64,000 bases of DNA, taken from Polytrichum commune (Eukaryota > Streptophyta > Polytrichopsida > Polytrichales > Polytrichaceae). The stretch lies in assembly GCA_950295325.1 (NCBI GenBank), contig OX485805.1:43734758-43798757 (forward strand). Reading direction: 5' to 3'. Positions 45,731 through 55,600 of this stretch are shown one piece after another; the first letter of the stretch is position 1, and each line of letters opens with the position of its first letter. A model generated the notes under the pieces. The model worked only from the letters and a program-made list of their open reading frames with translations, was not told the DNA's origin and did not search any database. Position numbers and translations under genes: made by a program.

Positions 45731-46986
45731 TGTGAGCCCAAAATAGTGCCCACATGTGTGGTTAACTTCAAAAGTTATTAGGAGTTTGTCTTTTTTTTAT
45801 TGTGATTGCTATTTCAAAACTAAAAAGAGTGTAACCCTTGGGTTTAGTGTGTTTTTGTGTTAACAAGTGATTTACGTCATTTGGGTGTTGAGAGGGGGTT
45901 AGTGTTAATTAGATTTAGTTAAAGTAATTGTAGTTAGTACTTTTGTTATTAGGAAAGGGAAGGTGAGCTTGGGCTTAAGGCCGGGATAGGTGTCCGAATT
46001 GGGCGTGGAGCCTGCCCACAAGGGGTTCGGGGTTAATGTTCGCATTGGGGCTTTAGTGTGTTGGTTTTAAGGGTTGAAGGGTGATTTATGGATAAGCTTG
46101 GTTCGGGTTCCTAAGGGGGTGGAAAATGCGGGGAGAAGGAGGAAAATTGCTGGTTTTTTGTGGTTATTGTTCCTGGGAGAGGTGCCAAAATGCGGCTCCG
46201 AAGAGCTGAGCTCGGTGGCCAGAACTCCGAAGAGCCGAGCTCGGTGGCCAGAATTCCGAAGAGCTGAGCTAGGTGCCAGAATGCGGCTCCGAAGAGCTGA
46301 GCTCGGTGGCCAGAATTCCGAAGAGCTGAGCTAGGTGCCAGATTGCAGCTCCGAAGAGCTGAGCTCGGTGGCCAGAATTCCGAAGAGTTGAGCTAGGTGC
46401 TAGACTGCGGCTCCGAAGAGTTGAGTTCGGTGGCCAGAATTCCGAAGAGCTGAGCTCGGTGCCAGACTGCGGCTCCGAAGAGCTGAGCTAGGTGGCCAGA
46501 CTGCTGGCCCAGGGACCGACTACCTGCCCGGTGACGGGCGATGACGGGCAGAGTCCCAGAGCCGAACAACGTAGTTTCGTGATTAGGGAACCGAGGCTGA
46601 ACCTTAATTAGCGTAGGGGGGGGGGTTAGTATTAGTGCTATATTACATGGTGGAAGGGTTGGATAGGGTAAAAATAAGGGATTAGGCTAGTAAATGGGGT
46701 TAGTGGAGGATTATGGAGCCACTCAATGTAATGTGGTGAAATTAGGGAGTGAATCTTAGGTGAGGGATTGTGTGTGGTGTTGTGAGCTTGTGTGGAAGAG
46801 TGAAATAAAGGAGAGGAGCATTTTTCAATGCTCGTACTCATGTTATAGAGAAACTAGTGTGTTCACATCAATGTGGAATGCGGTGGAGCTCGACCATGTT
46901 GACGTTGAGAATGACATAGGGATTAATGTGAGCTCCATGCCCTCACCCGGACTACGACGCATAAGGGTGGGTGCTTTGGCCTCACA
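45731..46986. mobile_element. Solo LTR, 1256 bp, with GAGCT target duplication
   Basis: Begins TGTGAGCCCAA and ends GGCCTCACA. GAGCT stands at 45726-45730 and 46987-46991. It is the same family as 41030-42659 but contains a minisatellite (46186-46510) that the other lacks. The sequence on both sides resembles 37870-37990 uninterrupted, which approximates the empty site. Confidence 0.87.
46186..46510. repeat. Minisatellite of ~29-31 bp units in a ~60-bp higher-order pattern
   Basis: Units of the type GAAGAGCTGAGCTCGGTGGC alternate between a CCAGAATTCC form and a CCAGAATGCGGCTCC form, giving about 11 monomers. A chance open frame (46074-46334) runs through them. It lies inside the solo LTR, so it expanded there. 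Confidence 0.85.
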
Positions 46987-47233
46987 GAGCTCCTAAATTT
47001 GATTTGGATTTGCTAACCATCTCGTACTAACGTACTTGTTTCATATCATGCCATAAGTAGGCTAGTTTGAAAATTAACCATTTAAGACCCATCTACATTA
47101 ACGGGTACAAGTTCCCATCAATTCCGAGACAAGGCTTTGATGCGATAAAGTATTGGAGATGCTAACTAGTCATTTAGTAAGTAGAGTAAGGCTAACCAAC
47201 TAGTTATTTAGTATGTAGAGTAAGGGTAACCAA

Positions 47234-47577
47234 CTACACTAAATAGGTAGATTAGTGTTGGAAACACTAATAGTCGACGAAAACGCTAAATGTAAATTGT
47301 CTCTATAGTGTTAGAACACTAAATGTCAACTCTAACACTATTTGTACCAAGTAGTAACTTTAAATATTTACATGAGCGCATTTAGTGTTAGACGATATTT
47401 TGTAAATCTTGGAATGAAGAATTGAAGGAAGAAGAATATGAGAACCTCATAAAATGTATAATTTGTTCAAACCCTATTCAAGCACTAATTGTAATATCAG
47501 TTGAAAATTAGTGTTTTAGGTAACTATTGCATCTAACACTAATCTTCATCTAACACTAATCTACCTATTTAGTGTAG
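47234..47577. mobile_element. MITE (CTACACTAAATAGG ends), right arm copy, inverted
   Basis: The inverted partner of 45229-45572, with the same 344-bp length and the same ends. It carries few substitutions relative to its partner, so the two arms are either gene-converted or young. Confidence 0.75.
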
Positions 47578-47789
47578 TTATATAATAAGTAGGCCTAGCC
47601 ACTAGGCCCGACACCACCCTAAATCCGGCCTCCCCAAAAAAGAGCGCCTCAGTGACACGGCAACCGAACCGGCAAAAAGGTGTGAATCTAGCCAAAAAAG
47701 GTGTGGAAATATCAATCCCCTAAAAAATTAGCAACATTCTTCTAGATATTCTAAATTTTTATTTCTTCTTATGGTATTTAATGAAGTAG

Positions 47790-48910
47790 TATATTTGCTT
47801 GATTGTTCTTGGTTCATATAGTCATTCACTTGCATGACAATGCATGTTCCATTCTTACAAAGTGTAATGGACATTTGTCTAGGTTATCTTTTCCTTTAAA
47901 AATTATAGTAATTAGGCATAGTACCACTAGCTACATTTATTGCCACAAAAACCTATCTCCATCTTTCTTTCTTTTTCATTTGAAACGATTGTGCCCTCTT
48001 AGTAAAAACCACACTCTCTCCATTCTTAATTGGTTGGGCACCTGTTTCATCATGATTCCATATTTACCAAGGTTTGTAGTGATGTTTTTCATAAAATTCC
48101 TCAAAGTTTTGGTAAAATCTAACAACAATTTTTGGATCAAGAGTTCTCTCTCCATTCATCTTAAGATATTCAAATACCTTGATAATCAAAATTTGGATGT
48201 CTATGGATGAACCATTTAAGACAAAACTTTCTAGGCATTTCATTTGTGAAAAAGGTCAACCTAGTTTGATTTATATCATCAAGTTTTTTTTTTCTTCACT
48301 TGATAGGTATTTAGAAGGGTAGTCCAATCTCTCCATTTTTTCCATGTATCTTATGAGCTCTTCTTCTTGAGCCATAATTAAGACAATTTTAGCACTTACT
48401 TTTTTACTTTTGGTTTTCTCATAGTAGAGGCCCTTAAGACTAGTTAAAAGTATCCCATATTTCTTGCAACTTTACTTGAATTTGTATCTATTGTTGAGGG
48501 CAACTATAGTTGATTGTAAGCATGATTAGTTCACGAACCATTTTCTTAATTCTTCTTCAACCCTTGCTTCTTGCAGGCTCTTCCAAACTTGGAAGTGGTG
48601 GCATACCACTTGACTCTTGTACGAAGGGACATATGCCTCGTACTGCAATGAGTAAGTTCATCATTGTACTGCCCGACAATCTCTTCTCCTTTGCCACTTG
48701 TATATTGTCCATGATCTAATTTGAATGCTCTTTGATTATGCATGGCAACTACGGGTGGATCTACTTTCCTCATATGATTGGCGGCATGATTGCCTTGTTC
48801 CCAATTACCTTTGTCCCAACCAATGCTATGAATTTTGATGTTGTCATTGGATAGCGTTGCCGTGGTCTTCTTTCTCACTCTCCTCAGAATGTCAACTTGC
48901 AGATCCAATT
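47790..48910 (-). pseudogene. pogo/Tigger-type DDE transposase relic
   Basis: Minus-strand pieces in order: a basic stretch near 48900-48550, a CENP-B helix-turn-helix-like piece CLKWFIHRHPNF (near 48215), the first catalytic motif WNHDETGAQ (near 48045), TKRAQSFQMKKKERW (near 47985), then ASGTMPNYYNF and LCKNGTCIVMQVNDYM (near 47850). These match pogo/Tigger transposases, where NxDETG and GxQENGYM are usual. Stops and shifts break it, and the C-terminal catalytic residues are missing. It lies just outside the 2.9 kb element and is not part of it. Confidence 0.7.
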
Positions 48911-49446
48911 GGTGAAGTGGGATGCTCCTCCTACATCCTTTATCATCCGAGTTTGACTCATTGTTATTGTTGGCATTCTAGTACCAAGAAGCAAAGGAGA
49001 TCCAAGGCATCTTGTATATAGTTGCAACATCCTCCATATCTTGTACATAGTCTTTGTCTGATTCGTCTAGACCATCCCATTCATGACATTGGGATTATTT
49101 TCGCTTCTTATGAATATTTTCGTCACTTTGGTTGCCATTGTTGTTCATTCCGCTTAGGGAACACCTCTCCCACACTTGGAGTTCACATCCATCATCATCT
49201 TCATTGGATTTGCTCTTTGAGACCTAACAACGTTGCGATTCATTTGTTTTTCTCCATATGCTAGATTGGCACAACAGATAATGATGCTGACCTCCAGTGA
49301 TGTTCTCCCAAACATGCTTCATTGCACCGTACTTGGGGGTTTTAATTAATTTTTTATTAATGTCATTTTATAAAATATTTACCAATTGGATAAAGCTACT
49401 TCATGCAAGAAACAAAGAAGAACTACCATTGGAGCTCACTAGGAAG

Positions 49447-49898
49447 CAGAGCCCTACATTGGGTGCCCATACCCATGCCCATGCCCATACCCACCCATGC
49501 CCATGGGTTTTGGGTGGGCATGGGTGCAATATTATTGTTCATGGGTGGGCATGGGTGGGCATGGCTGCGATATTATTGTTCATGGGTGGGCATGGGTGGG
49601 CATGACTGCGATATTATTGTTCATGGGTGGGCATGGGTGGGGCACAATTACACAATCGTACAAGACTTATTACACAATTACACAATTACACAATACACAT
49701 TACACAATTTTTGAATACATGGGCGCAATTTGAATAGCATGGGTGGGCATGGGTGGGCACATGTCATGCTATGTGTGGGCATGGGTGGGCATGGGTGCGC
49801 ACATGTCATGCTATGGGTGGGCATGGGTGGGCATAGGTCACTGCTGATGGGCATGGTCTGGGTATGGGTGCAATTAAAAAGGAAAATGTTGGGCTCTG
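49447..49898. mobile_element. Non-autonomous hAT-like element filled with a minisatellite
   Basis: The 452-bp element starts CAGAGCCCTACAT and ends ATGTTGGGCTCTG (13-bp inverted ends with one mismatch). It has a perfect 8-bp target duplication CTAGGAAG at 49439-49446 and 49899-49906. CAGAG ends and 8-bp duplications are typical of hAT. The interior is almost wholly an ATGGGTGGGC repeat with ~40-bp higher-order units (GCGATATTATTGTTC) and an ACACAATT repeat at 49648-49705. It cannot encode a transposase; open frames here are repeat artefacts. Confidence 0.85.
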
Positions 49899-49906
49899 CT
49901 AGGAAG

Positions 49907-50295
49907 TTAATGACCATCACATGCAAGCATGCATCTAATGGATGCATGGCTGCCGAAATGAGAGATCTAGCATTGGGCCTTGTGGCATTGGTGACCACCA
50001 CCATGTTCTTCATTAACCAACCCACATCATGCTTAACCATGCCTCAATTAAGACAGTAATCCGCACTCCATAGGTAGCAAATCGTCCATATTTGCACCTA
50101 TCGGTACCGCTATTGGACTTTAATTCCCACTGGTTTCTTTTTTTATTGTTTTGAATCTTCCAACTTATAGGCTAGGCTACGAAGGCTAGCGGTCATGGAG
50201 TTATGACGGTGATAGGAGGTTTTACCTAAAATCTTCACCAATTTGAAACCTCTAAGAATCTAGTTTGGGCCCTTGGTAAATAGTGTACGTGACAC
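49907..50295. other. Spacer without recognisable gene
   Basis: About 390 bp between the hAT-like and Harbinger-like elements. I see no open frame with a known motif. Confidence 0.4.
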
Positions 50296-50298
50296 TAA

Positions 50299-51734
50299 GG
50301 GCCGGCTTACACTATGGACCATGAAGTCGGACCATGAAAGAAGGCCTTTTTCAATGGTCCGAGCTTATGGTCCACATTCCATGGTCCGACTTCTTGAAAT
50401 GTCAGTTTTAGAAGCCTTGGGCCCCTCACTAGGTGTAAACTGAATGTGGACCAAGAAGAATGACCATGCACCAAAAAATGAATGTGATGATGTTTTTTAA
50501 TACATGCTCAAGAAGGGCAGTTTAAAAAAAAAAAAAAGTTTGACCATTCTCTTGGGCTTCACTTGTCTTCACATCTTGTTAAATGTGTTGAAGATTTTTG
50601 ACAATAATTTTTACAAAAAAATATGCGATTTAATTTGTACATGTTCAATGTAATTTACATGTGACATGTACCTTGTGTTGTCACTACACTAAATAAAATA
50701 TTTAGTGTTTGATTCTATTTAATGTTGTCACCACCGTACCTTGCTCAACACTAATTACCCATTCTTTGATAATTAATGTTAGAATATTTGCTAGAAGATA
50801 CGTTGGAATTCTCCTTTTATCATTGTTAATTTTTTTCCATATCCTTACTAACACTAAATTTAAACATGTAACTTCCACATTAAAATAGTTGATATTTAGT
50901 GTTTGAGTTTACATATAATGTTACTTACTTTCATAGGATTATTGATATTTAGTGTATGCGTAGATATCTAGTGTATCAAATACTAAATATCCTATTTAGT
51001 GTAGTAGAAAACTATGCAAAAAAGAACCGCGATCATTTTCCCATTGCGGTTCTTTTGACCACCCTGATTTACAGTCGCTAAACAACTACATATTTTTTGA
51101 TTTTTTTTGCAACTATAATGTTTTCTCTTTTGGGGTGTGCAATATACCGTAGAAAAGGCATTTTCAAGATCTTTCCAACGGTATATTACAAGCCCCCAAA
51201 TTCCAAAAATTTCAGTTGGTAGACCAAAAAAACAAATTTGCACTCCAATTCTTGAGTTCTAGATGTCCCACATTGTTTGATGAAACATGTGGGAGCAAGT
51301 TTAAGGGGTAGGGGCATGGAATAAATTGAATGTCTCGTGGGTTATGATATGATCTAGGCACAAAGAGGGTGGACTTGCTTCTCAATATTCATTATATCAT
51401 ATAGATGTTGAAAAGTGTGCCTTGCGGGGTGGAGAAAGTTGTATATAAAGCCCACAAAAATATTTCATTGAAAAAGTATTACAAAGGCATGTCTCTCCCA
51501 TGGTATGCTTCCTTTTCCTACCAGATCACATTTCTTGCCTCTCTCACCGCAAAACCCGTTGGACCATGTTAGTGTATATGTTAGGCCTTGAAAATTGTAT
51601 TTTGAAGACTGCGACCTGATTGGTCTCTTTGCCATATTTTCTTAAACCAAGTGGTCCCGGGACGAGTTCAGCAGCCAATCAGCGCTCTTACAGCGACCTT
51701 TTCCTACTTCCTGGTGCATAGTGTAAACAGGTCC
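50299..51734. mobile_element. PIF/Harbinger-like non-autonomous element
   Basis: The ends GGGCCGGCTTACACTATGGACC and, inverted, GGACCTGTTTACACTATGCACC agree at most positions. The flanks are TAA at 50296-50298 and 51735-51737. A TAA (TWA) duplication with GGNCC ends is the PIF/Harbinger pattern. No transposase frame is visible. It contains a 321-bp MITE (50684-51004). Confidence 0.62.
50684..51004. mobile_element. MITE of the CTACACTAAATA family inside the Harbinger-like element
   Basis: 321 bp with CTACACTAAATAAAATATTTAG at one end and CTAAATATCCTATTTAGTGTAG at the other. The interior differs from the other members, so the family has several subtypes sharing only the ends. Confidence 0.68.
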
Positions 51735-51737
51735 TAA

Positions 51738-52572
51738 ATACCATAAACGGTGTAGGACTCGAAAGGCAGCCTTATAGAACAGGAACACGTGGCAGCAGCG
51801 GCCGTGATGGAATTCTTCAAAGGCAGCCGCGGACCAAGCGACAACGAGGAAGGAAGGACGACCTATGTTCGGGGAAAACCGACGGCTAGTTCATTATCAG
51901 CTGATGGATTTCCCCTCATGGCCGGTCCAAATTTCCAACCATCGGATGGCAATCCGACTGTAATTTCAATCCTCCGGCAACTAGCCGATGGACCATAAAA
52001 TGTCCCGGAAATGTAGCCGATTCTTCTTGTGAGTTACTGGATTTTAGCCGGAAGCATCCAAAGCGCTATTTGTTTGGGGCATCTGATGATGCACTTGAGG
52101 AAGTACCCTAAACTTTAAACTTTTTGAATTATGCAACCTTTCCATGACCAAATCCAATTACTTCTATGAAGAATTGGGGGACCCTTGGCCTTCAAGCGGT
52201 GAAGGCATTGCTAGGTTCAATTCCTGCGAAAAATATTAACTCTTCAAATTTAAAGTTTTGAACATGCCTTTCTTTTCACTTATTCAAGATTTTGTACTAA
52301 GAAATGATTTCTAATAACTTTTCATACATTTTTTAAACAATTAGTGCCGATATGAATTCCATTTAATTGGATATTGGCCAATGAAAATATGAAAATATAG
52401 TCAGTTGGCCGATTGATTTTACAAAAGACCGGCTCTTGCCGATGTAAATTGGAAATAATCCGACCCTTCGTAGCAACTACCGGCAATTAGCCACTAAAGC
52501 TTCAAAAACTTCCCGACCTCTGAGGACGACAATCCTCCGATGTTGCCACTGACGTGATTTTATGATGTTCAT
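51738..52572. other. Spacer before kinase unit 2
   Basis: A 69-codon frame at 51789-51998 has no known motif. Several CCGA/GCCGAT stretches resemble those at 38460-38700. Around 52180-52225 a box-B-like GGTTCAATTCC occurs, but no cloverleaf can be drawn. No gene is supported. Confidence 0.4.
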
Positions 52573-52647
52573 GGTGATTCTAAAGCGTATAAAGATGATT
52601 CTAAAGCGTATAAAGATAATTCTAAAGCGTATAAAGATGATTCTAAA
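52573..52647. repeat. 21-bp tandem repeat at the left edge of kinase unit 2
   Basis: GATTCTAAAGCGTATAAAGAT is repeated about 3.5 times with single-base changes, ending exactly where homology to unit 1 begins (ATGGACAT). It is absent before unit 1. Confidence 0.85.
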
Positions 52648-55592
52648 GATGGACATACCTGGAGGTATGAGGGTGCTCCGCCTTCTCAACTCTCCGATTC
52701 TCCTCCTCCGCCTATGGAGGCACCCATATGTATATAGCAGTTGAGATGTAAACGCAAATTCATATGGGACTCATCAGTGGCAGGCAGCCGCAGGTACTGT
52801 AGTCGAAGAAGAGACTCTTTCCAAAGAGTCGGGCGAAGGCAAATGGTTTTGAGCTGGCTGCAGGAGGGGACTCACGGGAAGCAGTTGGGGAGGGCCTGGG
52901 CAGCCTGGCCTTTGGGCTTGGATCAGCGCTGGCACCCACGAGGCAGAGCTCGTTGGCGAGTGCTTAACAACTTACGGGCCCTTCAACCTCCTGCCGGTAA
53001 ATCCTGGCCATGGTCGGGCTACACTAAGTTTGAGAATTCATACTTCGCGTAGTAGTAGTAGTAGTAGTCTGCAATTGTGGTCGTGGATGTGCAGCAGGAA
53101 AGGGAAGGACGAGCGGGTGGAAGAAGATGGCCCTCGTATACAAATTTCTCTCAGGTTTTGCTCATCCCCGCCTGTGTCTCCTTTTGTCGGTGTAGGAAAA
53201 TCTTGCTTTCGCCCGACAGAGATGCCAACCTTGGTAGGAATAGGCTATGAACTCTATAATTCGATCATGTATTCTGTTTGGCTGCACATGTTAAGAATCC
53301 TCCTTGCATCGGTGAGTGGAATCCCGCAAAGGCTGATCGTGGAGCTGAGCATTCAAGTTTCAGAAGCGGACTTGAGACGCAAAAGTTATAGGAGGTCTAA
53401 GTGAAGAGTCCTTTACATTTAGGAAATCTGGTTCCGTAGGCGTTTCGTGAGAGTGGATCCCCATTTCTTTGAGGCCTTTTGTAGCAACAAGTACGAGATA
53501 ATGGTCACAAAGATCAAGACGTGTTCTAGAAATACAATGAGATTCCGCACTCTCTGGATGATCGATAGCCTGATCTCCGTGCCCTCTCTCTGTGATAGAC
53601 TTTCATCGATCCTGTTACTTGTCTCGTGATTCAAGCTTATGTAGAAACAGACCAAGGATTCCATGTCTTATGCATGTTGTTGAATCTGGATATCACCTGT
53701 ATACACTCAATGCTCTGTCATGCTAGCCGGAGGGAACTGGTTTGACAACCAACAAATCTATTTGTCATAATTTGACTATATGCACCCAGGAGTCTCTTCA
53801 GTAGGTGTACGTTTACAGAACTTCGGTTTGTAATTCGGCTCTCATTTTATTTCCCGTGGAACTTTTGTTCAGAGTGGAATTGTAGACATACCGCATGCAC
53901 ATATCCATGTACCCATCCGATCATTGCGGACTTACGGTGTCATTTCTGCAGTATATGTTGCTGTTATTAAGTGATACGTCAACCTGGGGCTCATCTCTAG
54001 ATTGATAATTGGTCATTGTGCTCTGCAGATCTGTGTTCCGAGCTGCAGGAACCCTTTCTCAGGGACGTCGTAAGACTTCTGGTTCTTGTGTAACACACCG
54101 TACTATGAAGAAAAATCATGTGTAGGTAATTGAATACCTTTCGAAAGGTCCATGTTGTTGACATATTAATTCAGAGAACATGAATCCTTGTGTAATATAG
54201 GGTGTTATATTTTCATCATTATATAATGGCATGGAGTCTGCATCGTTTGGATTAGGAACATGTGGCACTACTGGAACTGGCCAACAAATAAGGTTGTGCA
54301 TCAAATTGTGGACAGCGCTTTTACCAGAGGCGATTTCTTCTCAATGCAGGTCTCTGCAAAGATTGGCCATAGGGAAACCTTTCAAAGATATGGATAAAGT
54401 TGTTTAAAAGAGGTGCATGAAATGAAAAAAATAAATTGATATTAAAGTCCAGGAAGCTCAAAGGGTTACGGGACTAGAAGTACATCAAGATGGTGTATAA
54501 AGAATAATATTGTGTGGGGATGGAAATTCGTCCAAGTATATTCTTCTAGGTCAATTGCGGAAGATTTTGGTCTTGTAGATATTATGCGGGATTCCATATT
54601 ATTTACGAAGTAATGAAAGGCCAGAAGGAAGTAGAAAGACCACATTGGTATTGGTATTGTAATTGCCATCTCCTTGAAGATCTTGGCTGGGGATTCGTGG
54701 CACTCAAGTAAAATCATCCATCCAAGATATAGTGGATGAAGTGGCTCCAATAAAAAAAGCTCCCCTATGGGGTTGAGGGTCGATTCATTCGAATGTGACA
54801 TCACTAGACTAATTTGGGGCCTTTGACTCTATTTCCGGAATCAAATTGCCCAAAAATAGCCATTTAGATGATTCCTGTGTTTTTTTCAACCGCACGGATG
54901 ATTTTACTTGAGTGCCACGAATCCCCGGCCGAAGATGTTGGCCATCTACACGCGGACATATACACATGGACATTTACAAGGGCAAGATAAGCATCTCCAG
55001 AGAGAATAAGTTGTTACCACTTATCGTGAAGGAAGTGTTCTTTGTGAAGATCTTTGTTGGGGGGTCACAACGTGCATTACAATGGCAGTTCGTGGGTATT
55101 AAGTATATCAATGAAAGGGGAGAACTGGCTACTACTCACAGTTCAAGTGGTTCGTTTTCCCTAATTTCGGGTTAAAAATTCGAACTCTAGGAAATGAACC
55201 GAACTACATTTTTGGGAAATTTTACTACTTATGTTAGAATACAATGAACAACCAAAGCATTTCATTGAATAACCTGTTGTCAATAAAGAAGTACAGAGAG
55301 TGACCGAGTTGGCTCAAATCTCTCCCCGTTCACTGAAGTATATACCTGGTGTTGATTAAACTAATTGCAGAACTCCGGTGAATGTTGAAGGGTGCTTCTG
55401 CCCATCCTCAAATAATCTTTTCTATGTTATCTTTCTTTCTTGGTCAAAGTGTGTTTTCTGTGGTCATGTAAGTGAACTAATTCTCACCTCGAGGTAATCT
55501 TCTTGTCATCTCTTGCTCTTGCGTGCAGGAACTTGAGACCAGGGCGCTCACTGTGCACTTCCTGATTAGGCAGGATATGCTCGCTGATATCA
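52646..55592 (+). other. Leader region of kinase unit 2
   Basis: Homologous to 17771-19626, with about 50 bp extra near 52730 and about 1.03 kb extra at 53985-55020. The short frame MPTLVGIGYELYNS at 53226-53404 and the segment GIKYINERGELATT near 55100 are kept. The last leader piece has a 2-base difference from copy 1 (GCGCTCACTG for GCGCACTG) and reads ETRALTVHFLIRQDMLADING to a stop overlapping the kinase start. Confidence 0.5.
54689..54926. repeat. Perfect 31-bp inverted repeat in the leader-specific insertion
   Basis: 54689-54719 (GGGGATTCGTGGCACTCAAG...) and 54896-54926 are exact reverse complements, separated by 176 bp. A further ~15 bp outside pairs imperfectly. It lies inside the ~1.03 kb that copy 1 lacks. 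It could be a hairpin RNA source or part of a transposon; a minus-strand 112-codon frame (54466-54804) overlapping it has no known motif. Confidence 0.7.
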
Positions 55593-55600
55593 ATGGCTAA
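55577..55600 (+). promoter_or_regulatory. Upstream ORF overlapping the kinase start codon (copy 2)
   Basis: ATG at 55577 gives seven codons (MLADING) and a TAA at 55598-55600 that overlaps the kinase start (ATG 55593) in another frame. The longer version seen in copy 1 is lost because its ATG is ATT here, yet the short one and its overlap are kept. Confidence 0.4.

Larger units (their letters stand above)
44786..47720. mobile_element. 2935-bp DNA transposon with long inverted ends and 8-bp target duplication
   Basis: The ends read GGGGATTGATATTTCCACACC and its reverse complement, with one mismatch over about 86 bp. The flanks carry TAAAAAAT at 44778-44785 and 47721-47728. Beyond the outer 86 bp the arms stay complementary, with an extra ~150 bp in the left arm (44870-45015). 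Each arm includes an inverted copy of a 344-bp MITE (45229-45572; 47234-47577) and a CTAGTTGGTTA-type short repeat. The centre is a solo LTR. No transposase is present. An 8-bp duplication fits hAT or MULE-like elements; long arms favour a MULE or foldback type. Confidence 0.78.

Noticed and set aside
46074-46334. Open frame of 86 codons with repeated Glu-Leu-Arg-rich units
   Set aside because: It runs through a ~30-bp minisatellite whose unit length keeps the frame open by chance; no upstream gene signals.
46186-46510. Regularly spaced repeats, considered as a CRISPR array
   Set aside because: Units are directly adjacent without unique spacers, and the context is a eukaryotic LTR.
49297-49733. 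Three overlapping Gly/His/Trp-rich frames (WVGMGGHG type)
   Set aside because: All are translations of the ATGGGTGGGC array inside the hAT-like element, open in several frames at once.
50684-51004. CTACACTAAATA-family elements called as CACTA transposons
   Set aside because: CACTA occurs within the ends, but the repeat starts three bases earlier in every copy and no 3-bp duplication is visible, so the superfamily was left open.
52180-52230. Possible tRNA gene or SINE head (GGTTCAATTCC)
   Set aside because: No acceptor stem or cloverleaf can be paired around it, and no duplication flanks it.
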